Source: Eudorina sp. 2006-703-Eu-15
Lineage: Eukaryota > Chlorophyta > Chlorophyceae > Chlamydomonadales > Volvocaceae
Assembly (NCBI GenBank): GCA_003117195.1
Contig: BDSI01000016.1
Span: forward strand, 310,001 to 374,000
Direction of reading: 5' to 3'
DNA: 64,000 bases
The translations under genes were made by a program, and so were the position numbers. Positions 21,941-33,247 of the stretch are shown one piece after another (positions within the stretch are counted from its first letter, which is position 1; each line of letters opens with the position of its first letter). The notes under the pieces were generated by a model. It ran no database searches. It was not told the origin of the DNA and saw only the letters and a program-made list of their open reading frames with translations.

Positions 21941-23585
21941 TTAGATCAGCGACAGCTCCTCCGTGTTTGCACGCGCGCCCGACTTGAGCTTCACGTACGC
22001 CTCGTGCGTCTCCTGAATCACGTGCATGGTGAACTCCTTGTTCATGCACTTGTTATCGTAGCCGAACTTGTTGGCAGGCTTGCCGTCAGGAATCTTGTAG
22101 TCGCGGAACCACTCCAGGACCTTCTGGATCTCGCCTGGGAAGTGCCTGCGAGAGTCACCAAAGCAGCGATCGAAAGTTAATTTAGGGGTAGGACAGACCC
22201 TGGTTACCTGGGCGCCGTGCAGCACGCCCTCTACTCACTTCTCAACGTCCTCGACATCGTTGACCAGGTCGGCCTTCGGGTCATCGGCCGAGATGGCAAT
22301 CACCTTCCAGTCCAGCTCGCCGTCGTCAATCATGGCGAGGACACCCAGCGGCTTCACCTTGTACACGCCGCCACGCTTGCCCGCTGCAGTCCCGATCTCG
22401 ACGACATCGACTGGGTCGTTGTCACCCTGCGACCCAGATCAAACGACGCATAAAACGAGATTACGTGATCGTACAGGCGTGAGCAGGTCTCCAACCTGGC
22501 GGATGAACTTTCCCCGACCAGAGTCGCATTGGCAACCTCTTTACATATTCATATATACCTTCGTTTGAGTGATCGATAACACCACCGATGACATGTAATT
22601 TGTATTGTGGGCATACATGATTTAATTGACGTACCGCAGCCTGCAGCTCGGGGTTCGTCACGCCAGGGTCCTCCCAGGTCTGAGGCAAGAGACCGTAGTT
22701 CCAGTTGATGTTGTAAGGGTAGAAGCGAAGCTTGCCCTTCTTAACGTCCTGCTTGATCGGCGTGCACGGCTCGTCCTGCGAACGGCATGGCGGTGACCTT
22801 CAGCTCCAGGCAATCGTGTGTAGCATCATGGCTAACATCAGCGCAATTCCATTCCGCACCAGCAACGGCCCAGCACGACCCCTATCGGACGCGCCCGTCG
22901 TTAGTCAGTGCATGCCTGCCGGCGGATTCCCACGGTGAACTGGGAAGAGCTAGGGTGTACTGCTAAGGTGCTCAGCAGGCCGCTTTTATGACCACGGCGA
23001 CCAGGCACTCTTACCGTGGCCACCTCCATCTTGGCGGACGTCTCCTTGGGGATCTCGCAAATGTAGTGAACCATGCCGTTTCCAGCGTACAGGGGAATCT
23101 CGTGCCAGCAGGACACGTCCTTGCCTATGCACACAACGATGTACCGTCGGCAACAGAACCCCGCAGACCTCAGAAGGGCCCATGGCCAAACTTACCGCCC
23201 TGCTTGAAGAACATGCGGTATTCCAGCGTGTCCTTGTCGCCCTATGCAGCGGAGCGTGGCCGGCAATCAAGTCAGATAAGGTTGATCAATCCTGTCGGCC
23301 TGCGTCGAAAAGCGTCGACTTAGATCATGCCCACCTTCTCAACGGTGTTGTAGGCGGTCACCTCGGCAGCCCGAGTGGTGATGGACGCTGGCCGCACGCG
23401 GAACGATTGCACCGGCGCCGGAGCCACGCGAGAGGGATGGCTTAGAGCCTGGCGGACGCCCTGAACACCAAGAGACAAGTAAATCAAGCACAACTGGACT
23501 GTGCACCAATGGATGTCTACTCCAACGACGTCAAGCGCACCCGGCTCGCCATGCAGGACCGCAGACCACGGAACGCCAGCGCCAT
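21941..23585 (-). CDS. Soluble inorganic pyrophosphatase (family I), probably plastid-targeted
   Basis: This enzyme hydrolyses pyrophosphate to two phosphates, pulling biosynthetic reactions forward. Seven exons (23585-23541, 23460-23335, 23241-23196, 23124-23015, 22775-22635, 22426-22239, 22145-21941) join with consistent phases into 286 residues. The first about 40 residues ([20 protein letters not shown] and on) are Arg/Ser/Val-rich with no acidic residue, like a chloroplast transit peptide. The core shows the family signature [12 protein letters not shown] with metal-binding Asp158, Asp160 and Asp163. It also shows conserved blocks [40 protein letters not shown] and [20 protein letters not shown]. 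The gene diverges from TFIIA small subunit with about 400 bp between the two start codons. All introns are GT-AG. Confidence 0.95.
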
Positions 23586-23986
23586 CTTTGTAGGAAAGAG
23601 GCCGCAAAAACAACCTGAAGAAGCCGTTGTTGTGGGATCAGAGCGCCGAGAGGCGCAAAAGGGCCCAGGCCCATTCACAGGGTAAGAGTACGGAAGCGCT
23701 TTTTGATTGTGCCTTGTTTCTATTCTAGCATTGCACTGTCAGCTTGACCTTGAGTGCGGCTTCGAGTCAATAGGAGTATTATTATAAGTTTTGGATGAAT
23801 TTTGGTGCTCCGACCGAATCCCAGAACCGTTTCCAACGTCGTTCACACTCGCCTTCCGGGGACCTGCGTGAGTACGTAGATTCCAGACGTGAATTCTTCG
23901 TAGCTTTTCTAAGAATTTAAGATAGAAGGTAGCGGAGCAGTTCGAATTGCTGGAGGCGGGGCGTCCCGGGGATAGGGCGAGCGAAG
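23586..23986. promoter_or_regulatory. Shared upstream region of two divergent genes
   Basis: The pyrophosphatase (minus) and TFIIA small subunit (plus) start codons face away from each other across 401 bp, so both promoters must lie here or overlap. The middle is AT-rich (for example TATTATTATAAG near 23776). Individual control sites cannot be assigned from sequence alone. Confidence 0.5.
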
Positions 23987-24995
23987 ATGTCCTTCCAGAT
24001 CTACCGCAACACGTCTGTGGGCGAGAGTCTCGCGGAGACTGTTGAGCAACTTGCAGAGGAAGGAAAACTTCCCCAGGAAGTGGCGCTCGCGGTTCTCAAG
24101 CAGTTCGACACGGTGGGGCTGTCAAGCTGAATCAGATGAGCATGATGCAGTTCAGCATCCGAAACTATGTGGAACAAGATAATATAATTGCGCCGGTGGA
24201 ATCTGACGAGAACGCGAGCACGAACACGGCCGTCGAAAGCGCGTGCCTCGAGAAACCCCGTCTTGTGGTCCCCGCCCCTGCGATCGGCCATCGCCCCTTC
24301 CATTCTATCTGTTGCCATGGTACAGTCGATGTCTGAAGCCATCAAGAAGTTTGTGACGGGGAAGGCGACCATGAAGGCAAACATGAAAACTTACCACTAC
24401 TACGAGAACGTGAGTAGACAAGTCAGCCGATGGGTTCGGTGCGAAGGAAGGTATGCGCAGCGGGATAGGACCTCGGACCACGCGCTCGTTCCCACATTTG
24501 ATGGGCAATAAAATCGTTGACCATCCATTTAACCCCCGAAGACCAATCAGCCTTGCCCGCAACGTGCACGGGTCTTAGGAAATTGGTTGCACGCTGGTGC
24601 GTCGATGGGCCGTCGACGGGGGTCGACACCTCGGGCCGACGCTATGTGATTACCAGGGCGTAGCCCCCGCCTGCGCAGCTTTAGTGTCGGGCTCCGCAGC
24701 TGAGAGTGCATCATCCAACGACTGGGCCATCATCTGCTCCCCACAGCGATGCCCGGTCCTGACGACAGTGGGGGGTGGAGGAGGTGGGGATGGCGCGGGC
24801 GGCTCTCTGACTCCGCCCCACGTCGTCGTTCTCCTTCCGCCCGGTGACGGCCCGCAGGTGTGGACGTTCAGCTTGGAGCAGGTGGAGTTCAAACTCAATC
24901 AGGCGGGCTCAGGTTCCATGGCGGGGGCGCAGACCATGAACTGCAATACCACCAAAGTGGTCGTCGTGGACGCAAAGCTCGGGGAGACGGTCTGA
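23987..24995 (+). CDS. TOA2: Transcription initiation factor IIA small (gamma) subunit
   Basis: TFIIA gamma pairs with the large subunit to stabilise TBP on promoter DNA in the nucleus. Three phase-0 exons (23987-24112, 24326-24409, 24858-24995) give 115 residues, close to the usual 105-125. The N-terminal helical part contains IYRNTSVGESLAETVEQLAE then EVALAVLKQFD, matching the four-helix half of the family. SMSEAIKKFVTGKATMKANM and KTYHYYENVWTFSLEQVEF match the conserved beta-barrel half. Splice junctions are GTGGGG, GTGAGT and TACAG/CGCAG. No TGTAA was found close downstream, so the 3' end is unclear. Confidence 0.93.
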
Positions 24996-26178
24996 GAGGA
25001 CCGCGGCGGCGGCGCAGGGGCAACGTTCCGGCGCATACTGGGGCATACACCTAATTGGGGCATCCAGGATGGATGGGGTGGGGGCACGTGGGAAGGTGCT
25101 GGGACGGGTGATACCCAGGACTGTATCAGCAGCATATTCGGCGAGGGAAGATATATGCGCGGCAGCTTACACGGCAGGGCCATTAGGAAATGTGCAGGCG
25201 TTACAGCGGTGTGTAGTGGCACGGATGTGTCATGGGGCCATGGAAATTGGGGCTCAGTGGGCGTAGCGGATCAAGGTCGGGGTTTGAATGAAGACTTCTT
25301 AGAAATACACCGGATCAAGGTCAAGGTGTGGATGGCTGCCATCTTGTGGACATCGGTTCGTCGAGCACTCGGATGGGCGCCTCCAGGTCACGTCTGTGCG
25401 GATGCGCGGGAAGGAGATTTACCTGCGCCTGTCTCTCCAGTACGTACGCCTACAATCTCAAGCCACTTGGTTGACGCGTATGTGCGCCTGCGACCACAAG
25501 CCACTTGATTGACGCGTGCAGGCCATGGCCGGGTTGCGATGTGCAGGCGGATGTCGCAGACAGTGCCCCCATGATGGCGTTCGCGAACGAGGGGACATAT
25601 ACCCGCTGGAGGGTCGCGGGTTTTGCTGACAATGTGGGGACATCCGTACGCGTCCGGCAGCACGGGCTGCGCGAGAGGCGGATTGTGGGGTGGCTGCACA
25701 GCGCTGTCATGGACAGCGGGATGGCATGCGGTCAGCCGTGTGGAGCAGGCATCTTTGGGCGGTCGGACAGGCAGGAGGACACTGCACTCAGTCGTCTGCC
25801 TTTTATTGTGGAGGGACGTATCGTGAGGGTGTCCTCCTCTTCTGCCATTAGGGTCCTTCAGGCTTGCTTCTGCATCTAAATCGTGTCCGATGACTGGAAG
25901 CACGAACGCGACAGATTTGTATGGTGTTGGGGAACGTCTCGTGTTTTGAGTACCGTACTAGTGTGGGCTGCCGCAGCTGTTGCAATAAAAGCGGTGCGGG
26001 CGGCTGCAGTCCGGGGACGGGTGCTGAGCCGGTCTGTGTCGACGGACTACCTTATGTTTTTCGAATTCAAATGCGTTGTTGCCGTTTATGAGTTTCTTCG
26101 ATTCGTGGCGTTGAGGACGTCGTTTCGTAGCTTTGTTGGGCGTCTCAAGAATTTCGAGTTGTTCGAGTTTAGGGAGTC
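24996..26178. other. Non-coding stretch after TFIIA
   Basis: No exon with conserved content was seen. It includes a diverged direct repeat of about 22 bp (CAAGCCACTTGGTTGACGCG at about 25461 and CAAGCCACTTGATTGACGCG at about 25498). It may include the TFIIA 3' UTR; the first TGTAA on this strand is only at 26614. Confidence 0.45.
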
Positions 26179-27144
26179 ATGCAGGATCTAGAACACGATA
26201 GTACGGAGCAGGGATGGCACGCCGCAAGTGCGCGTCAGCTGGTTGGCAACGAGCTCGCGTACATTGTGGAAGTAAGAACGAAAAGCTTGCATGCGAGCTG
26301 ATTCAGCTGAGCTACGGAGTCGGCGTTGAGCACGGCTGTATTGCCATAGTGAGGTGTAGGCATGGTAGGGGTGATAGCTGCCGCCTTCGATTACCGAGAT
26401 TCTCTCTTATCTTCGACGCTCTATGCAGGCTCTGCGCTTGCGTTCTGTTGGGTTTCTTGTCCTTGCTGCCTGCGGACGTTGAAACGAGCACGTCGGCATA
26501 TACCTGATGGCGATGGCCGAGGGGAGCTGCACGCACCGCCTCGTACATCCCCCCTTCCACAAACACATACACACACACCTTTCGTTTCAGTTTTCTTATA
26601 CGGTGTACACGCCTTGTAAAGATCGCAATATTCTCACGCACTTTGTGGCAGATTCGTGTCTTGTGTGGCGCCGCGAAGTACTAATACCACTATTGGCGCA
26701 CCGGCTACCAGGTTACACGATGGATGCAAGCAAGCTGATATGACACGGATTTGCCTGGTTGCCCGGGTGGGAAGGCTGTAGTAGGGGTGTACACATGCGA
26801 GTCAGGGCCGCGGTGCCAAGACCAGGCCTGTAGGCCCGCTGGCCGATCTCACGCCCCCTCATCGGTGCGTGTCGACGGCATAGCACAGCAAGAGGCATAG
26901 AGGGCGCGATCGGGTGTTCTCTGAGCGCAGGTGGCGAGGCCTGGCGCTGTTCGGCGGCCCAGTCATCCACCGACCCTATCATTCCGTGCAGCAGCCGACC
27001 GCAGGACCAGGACACGAGGACAGCCCCGCGGCGGCGAACCGGGGAAGCATGCAAGCGGGTGAAAGCGGAGACGGTGTCGTCGAGGTGCCGACCAACGGTC
27101 GGAGACCAGCAGAACCTGCGGACGAGCCGGCCATCCGCGCTTAG
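26179..27144 (+). CDS. Weak candidate for a small gene
   Basis: An ATG at 26179 opens MQDLEHDSTEQGWHAASARQ and LVGNELAYIVE, then a good donor (GAA|GTAAGA at 26272). A later frame after an acceptor at 26991 reads QPTAGPGHEDSPAAANRGSM to a stop at 27142-27144, with TGTAA at 27441-27445. Both pieces are in phase 0 and could belong together. Another possible exon begins at 26428 (ALRLRSVGFLVLAACGR then stop), with TGTAA at 26614. I cannot choose between these models and recognise no family. A spurious set of frames is also possible. Confidence 0.25.
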
Positions 27145-27901
27145 CCGTCCGTGAATGAAATGTGTCTTGCCTGAGATCGCACGGCGCCACGGCCGTGGAG
27201 GGTTTTTTACCCCTCCGGGGCGTTGGGTGTCAAGGCGTGTGGATATGTCACGGTATCTGGATGGGCGCCTTGGGCGTCGTTACGGCCGGCGGGCAGCTGG
27301 CATGGCTTGCGCACTCCGAAGCCGCCCCCATTGCACCCCCTTCTCCACTCCTTGTGACTGCGGAGCGGGCCCCCCCGCTCTTACCCGGGCACGGCCCAGA
27401 CACGTCGCACTTTGCGGATGATTGGTAATGCGAACGTGGCTGTAAATTAATATCAAATATACTGGTGCGCTCCCCGAAGTAAGCACCAGCAACGGGGCGG
27501 CAGGCAGGCGCAGGCTTGACGAGGCTTCAAAGGACAGGAGAGGAACGACCGGAACTGTATTAACGCCGAATGCAAGACGCTAGGCTATGGGCTGGCTGCT
27601 TGCCCTGACGCTGAGGTGACCCCGTATCTGGCCTTGGTCCGAATGTCACATCTCACAAGTGCATGTGCCGGATTGGGAACCGATATGAAACGGTTAACGG
27701 TCTTCCAACGGCCTGCATTTTGGCGGGAGTCCGCCACCGGCCAAAGGCCGTCGTCTCTGCTTGACACAATTCCTGGCACCAACGAACATTAGTTAATGAG
27801 CATTTGTCAAAATATAAGTCGGATTGTCCATATCCTCCTTTCGAATGCCTTTCGTTACAGTTCGATAGTGCTGGCTTGATGCGAGCAAACCTCACACAAA
27901 A
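27145..27901. other. Upstream region of the POLE2 gene
   Basis: No gene is seen. A TATAAG at 27813-27818 lies about 85 bp before the POLE2 start codon and is a plausible TATA element. The start codon sits in an A-rich context (CACACAAAAATG). Confidence 0.4.
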
Positions 27902-30900
27902 ATGAGTTTTGCACTCAAAAAGCAAATCAAAAGGGAACTCCTTGACTCCGATTGGGCGGGTAAAGTCGAGGAAGCAGCTGTGACAGCTCTTGCAAACATC
28001 CTTGAGGAACAACATGGAGGCCAGCTGCACGCCCTCTACGATATCCTCCGCTCTTGCACATCGGGTGAGCCGGTAAATCACTGACTCCCAATAGCATGAA
28101 ATCGGGCAGCAAGCATCACATCTTCCGCAAGCTTAGCAGCTCAGGGCAACTCGGTCCCCTCGCTCAAATCGTCCGCAGACCTATCAGCTGATGGAAAAAT
28201 TACCGCAGCATCGGTTCAAGCTGCTGCAGCGCCCAACGGGGCCGCGCAGCAAGTGGAGCTGGTGGAGTTCACGGACGCCTTCAGCGTCCCGCGCCTGGCT
28301 TTCGACCCCGTGCAGCGCAAACTGTACGTCAACGCCAAGCCGCGACACATCCACGCCACTGCAGAGGTCTGGCCCGTGTCTTTCTAAACCGCCCCACGCG
28401 GCCGTCACCTTAGCGCTGCTCGCATCAGTCCCCTGCCAGCGGTCCCATCGGGCACGGGACTCGCTGGAGGCCAGTCCTTATCGTTCTCTGGAATCTAATC
28501 TTCGTTTGGTATTTCATTTACCTTCCAATTTGCAGTGTATATTGCCTAGCTTGGGCCCCTTTCAGACGTCTCCCGCTCCAGCGGTCTCACACCGCGGTGG
28601 CGACGCCGCTCCCGTTCCTGCAGCCCTCCGCCCCTAAGGCCCCGCTCTTCCCTTTGGAAACAGTCTCCTCGCCTCTCCCGAACCTAAACCCCGCCTCGCC
28701 GGCTGGCCCTTTCACAGGCCAAGCACCAACTCTACCTGCAGCGCCTGATGCTGATCCAGCAACGGCTGCAGCGAAACCGCATGTTCCAGCAGAGCAACTT
28801 GCTGCTGCCGAGCTCCAACAACGGGGGTTCTTCCGTACAGGTACGACAGTCCGGGATGGGCTTTGACTTTGTCGGGGGCGCCCCCGGGCGCGGGACTCCC
28901 TGGAGCCGCGGAAGGCACGGGACAGGGGGGAATGTACGGAAACAGAAACAAGCGAATCCAAACCAGGAAGGTGGGCGTTGAGGATATCCCCCGGATGTGC
29001 GGAACGCCTCTCCATTAGTTACACTAGCGGAGGGCCGCACGCATCCGGTAGCGATCATCACACAGCAACACCACAACCACCGCCACCTCCGTCCCGCCCT
29101 CGCCCCGGCCCTCGCCCCTCGGGCCCCGGCCCCGCAGCTGACCGACCTGCAGTCCCTAATGGGCGTGTTCGGCGCCACGCGCTACGTGCTGGGCTGCATC
29201 AGTCGGGCGGAGGACGGCCGCTACGTGCTGGAGGACACCACCGGGTCGGTGCCGCTGGACCTGAGCGCGGCGGAGACGGCGGCGGGCTTCTACACGGGTG
29301 AGGGGGAGGGGTTAAAAATAACCTGGGCAGACACACCCAGAACGGCGGTGAGGGGCCCCGGGCTGCACATGTGGGTGAGGGAGCGGGCGCCACCGCAGGA
29401 GGCGGAGGGGGGACCGCCGCCAGACGGCGTGAAGCGACGAGGGACGGGGGGAGAGGAGCAGCGAGGGGGAGAGGCGAAGAGGGACGGGTCGAGGAAGCGG
29501 GAGCAGGGCAAAGGGAGTGGGGCAGAAGGGGTTGGAGGAAGGGGGGAAAGAGGGAGGGGACGAAGGGGTAAAGAGACAAAGGCGGCCCGTGTTTGCGTGT
29601 CTGGCGCCCGGTCTGGCACCCACGCGCAGCCCTCGGGGCTCTTCCTGCCTGGATTGACATCCTTGAATCCCGACAGAGAACTGCGTGGTGATCGCGGAGG
29701 GTTCCCTCCGCCATGACGGCGCCTTCCACGTGCGGGCGCTGGGCCTGCCGCCCGCCGAGCCGCGGTCCGCGCTGCCGCTGGCGGCCCAGCGGCTCAACCT
29801 GTGGGGCGGCGCGGGAGGCTGTTGCGAGCCGGACAGCGAGGCGGGGGCGATGCTGGCGCTGGAGGAGTCCCGACGGGGCGCGGCTGACCGGGTCGTGGTG
29901 TTGGCCAACGTGTGGCTGGACCAGCAGGAGGTGCTGGACAGCCTGCACATGCTCATGGCGGGTGGGTGGGTGGGTGGGCGGGTGGGTGGGTGGGCGGGTG
30001 AACGTGTGGGTAGTTAACAATCCCGCGCGTGGGTAGGTCCGTTGGATGGAGTAAGGTGATGGTGGTTTACGGTTGGGGTGGGCGGCCTGGTGTGATTGCG
30101 TAGCGAATCGATAGGGAGTTGGAATACAGGTTTCCAGGCCTGGTGTTGGACGGTGCTGGCGGGGTTGTCTCGTGGGGTGTAAGGGATCCCAGCGGAATAA
30201 ATGGCTGGAGTGGGGCTGTATGGGGTGGGCGGTTTGGGGTGCGGCGGGGGTGCGTGGCTGAGCGGTTAGTTACTTGTTAACTGGATATTGAACCCGAAGA
30301 GGCCTCTCCCCGACTCGGAGTGGGTGCCACGTTACCAGTTGGTTGGTCGTTGCCAGTTGGTTGGTCGTTGGCAGTTGGTGGGCGGAGTGCGGGCATTGCC
30401 GCGGGATTCGGGGGTTGTTCTGCGATGCCTTGCCGCCTGGCCAAACCCCCCCCCCCCCACACACACACACACACGCTCCGTTATCTTTTACACACGCACA
30501 CACACAGGCTTCTCCGGGGTGCCCACGGTGCCGGCGCTGTTCGTGCTCATGGGCAACTTCCACTCGCGGGCGGGCGCCGGCGGCGGCGCGGCCGCGGCCG
30601 CGGGCGGCGGCGGCGGTGGCGGCGACGGCATGTTGGGCGGCCATGACGTCAACTACGCCACCATGAAGGAGCTGTTCGGGCAGCTGGCCGCAATAATCGA
30701 CCAGTACCCCCGGCTCAAGGTACGAATCGTACGGACAGGCGCGTCGTACAACCCCTGCCGTACAGGGAGTCCGCACGTCCAGGGGACCCCCGGCACGGGG
30801 CCCAAACGTGTCCGTCCGTCGGTTTCCTAAAGAGGACTGCTCCCCTTCTTAGCCTACTTGCCTCGTACAGTGCGCAAACAGCCGTGGAACCCTAGGACAG

Positions 30901-33247
30901 CCCTGGAGGAGAGCGTCAGCAGCAGGGGCAGCAGCAGCACGACAGCAGCAGGGCAACGCGGTTCTGGACCCTGACCTGTATGCGCTCACGTCGGAGACCC
31001 CTTAGACTGCGCCATCCCCAATTCCCCATCCCCATCCATTACCCCTCCCCTCCCCAATCGCGCCTCCCCAATCGCGCCTCCCCAATCGCGCCTCCCCAAT
31101 CGCGCCTCCCCAATCGCGCCTCCCCAGGCGGAGAGCCGCTTTGTGTTCGTGCCGGGCCCGGACGACCCGGGCCCCGGCGCCATCCTGCCGCAGCCGCCGC
31201 TGCCCCGCTTCCTCACCACCGAGCTGCGCAAGCTGCTGCCCTCGGCCGTGTTCGCGTCCAACCCCGTCCGCCTGCGCTACGCGACGCAGCACATCGTGCT
31301 GTTCCGTCACGACCTGCAGCGCCGCCTCAGGCGCCGGTCGCTGCTGCCGCTGTCGGGTGAGCTGTGACCGAGGTGACGGGGGTGACCCACGGGTCGAAGG
31401 GGCAGCCTCGGCGGCCCTCGAGGGTTGCGAAACATGAAAGATCCCCTTACGACACAAAGTACCGGCATCCCTTAACAAAACATAAAACGTATCCTGAAAA
31501 ACCCCGGGTTTGGGATTTGGGTTTTGGCTGGGGAGCTGCGGCGGAGCATGCAGTCGCTGCTTTGACCTGATGGGTTTGGGTTTGGGCCCACTGCCCCCCG
31601 GTGGCCCATTAAGGCCCTGATCCCTTACGTCCGCCCTTGCTTCCACCCTTGCACACCTACCCCGCCCCCGCCCCCGCCCTGCCCCCGCCCCCGTGCTGCA
31701 CATCGGGTCCGGTCGTTTCCCTTCGCTGCGCCCCTCCCCGCCCCCACCTGCCCCCCTCTCATCCTCCCCCTCCCCGCCTCCTTACCCCGACCAATACCTT
31801 TCTCCCAGGTTCTCCCGACGGCACATCCGCGGCGCCCTCCGCCCCCGGCACCGGGTCCCAGCCCGCCACCCAGGGGCCCTCCCCCGCCGCTCTGTGGGGC
31901 CATCTGTCCCTGACGCTCCTGCAGCAGAGCCACCTAGCACCCCTGCCCCTGCTGGCACAACCCGTGTACTGGCAGTACGACAGCGCCATGTCGCTCTACC
32001 CGCTGCCGGACGCGGTCATCGTGGCAGACGCGACGGCGAGCCAGGAGGAGTTCGTACATGAGGGCTGCCGCGTCATCAATCCGGTACGGCATTTGGTCGT
32101 AATTTCCGTACGGGGGTACCTTCGTACGTTTGCTTTGCCGAATTTTTTCGAGGTTTTGCGGGGCGGCGTGCACCACTGCTGTGGCGCGCGTAACCTACCC
32201 CTGCCCCGCACGACCACCTGCGCTGCCCCCCTGCCCCGCACGACCACGTGATCGCCGCAGGGTTGTCTCCCTGGAGGCTTCTTCGCGGCCTACCTGCCCT
32301 GCGTGCAGCAGGTCGAGATGAGCGAGCTGCCCCGCCCCGGGGAGGAGCAATCGCAGTTGCAGCAGCGGCAGCAGGACGAGGAAGAGGGGGAGGGGGGAGA
32401 GGAACGGGACGGCGGAGAGGGAGAGGGAGGTGGACTAGGCGGCATCGTCTGGGGCGATGCTGTGATGGCCGAGGCCGCCGCGGACGGCGCGGCCGCGCCG
32501 CGGGGGCCGCGGCGGGCGCAGGGGCTGCTCAGGGCACCCTTACAGCAACGCCCGCAGCAGCAGCAGCAACAACAGCGAGGTCAGAAGGCGGCGGCAGCCG
32601 CCGAGGGGAAGCCGCAGAAGCCGCGGGCGCCACGACAGGCCGCAGGGCGCGGACGCGGGCGCGGACGCGGTCGGGCGGACGGGTCCCCCGGGGAAGAAGC
32701 CCCGCGCGCTGCGGGCGCGGGGGAGGTAGCCGAGGACGGCGAGGATGTGGAGATGGCGGCTGCACCGGGGCCCCAGGCGCCAGGGACGAAGGCCGGCGGG
32801 CGTGGCGCGCGGGCGGCCGGCAGGGGGCGAGGGAGAGGCGCAACAGCAGCAGCAGCAGCGGCGGCCGGTGGCGCGGGACGGGGCCAGGGCACGCTGGCGC
32901 AGGCGTGGGCGAAGCAGCCACGGCGGCCGGTGGCGGCGGACGGTGGGGAGGAGGTCCTCGAGGACGACGACTGTGGGGATGTGGTGATGGTGGAGGGCCC
33001 TGGCGGGGATGGGGCCGAGGAGGGGGCACCGGCGCGGGGACAGGCGCGGAAACGCCGGGCGGCTGTCATCGAGGAGGACGAGGAGGTGGAGGACGAGGAA
33101 GAGGTCATCGAGGAGGTAGATGAGGAGCACGTGGAGGAGGGGGAGGAGGAGGAGGAGCCGGCAGGGGGGCAGCAGGGACGGGCGGGCAAGAAGACGTGGC
33201 TGGATGACGACGAGGAGGACTGGCGGGAAGAGGAGGATGACTCGTGA
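27902..33247 (+). CDS. POLE2: DNA polymerase epsilon subunit 2 (B subunit)
   Basis: POLE2/Dpb2 is the essential non-catalytic subunit of leading-strand DNA polymerase epsilon and links it to the CMG helicase. Nine exons (27902-28064, 28140-28366, 28718-28840, 29138-29297, 29677-29961, 30508-30719, 31128-31356, 31809-32083, 32261-33247) total 2661 nt, giving 886 residues. The N-terminal helical domain is [22 protein letters not shown]-fold blocks follow ([39 protein letters not shown]). The calcineurin-like fold shows [88 protein letters not shown] and the family's usual end, [20 protein letters not shown]. An unusual tail of about 310 residues follows; the human protein (527 residues) ends near here. 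The tail is Gln/Arg-Gly-rich and then very acidic. Confidence 0.95.
31051..31127 (+). repeat. 14-bp tandem repeat forming a splice acceptor
   Basis: Five perfect copies of TCCCCAATCGCGCC are followed by TCCCCAG, whose AG is the acceptor of POLE2 exon 7. The repeat therefore supplies the pyrimidine-rich tract. Confidence 0.9.

Noticed and set aside
25505..25879. 124-residue + strand frame
   Set aside because: It contains no recognisable motif, lies beside diverged repeats and has rival frames of similar length on the other strand.
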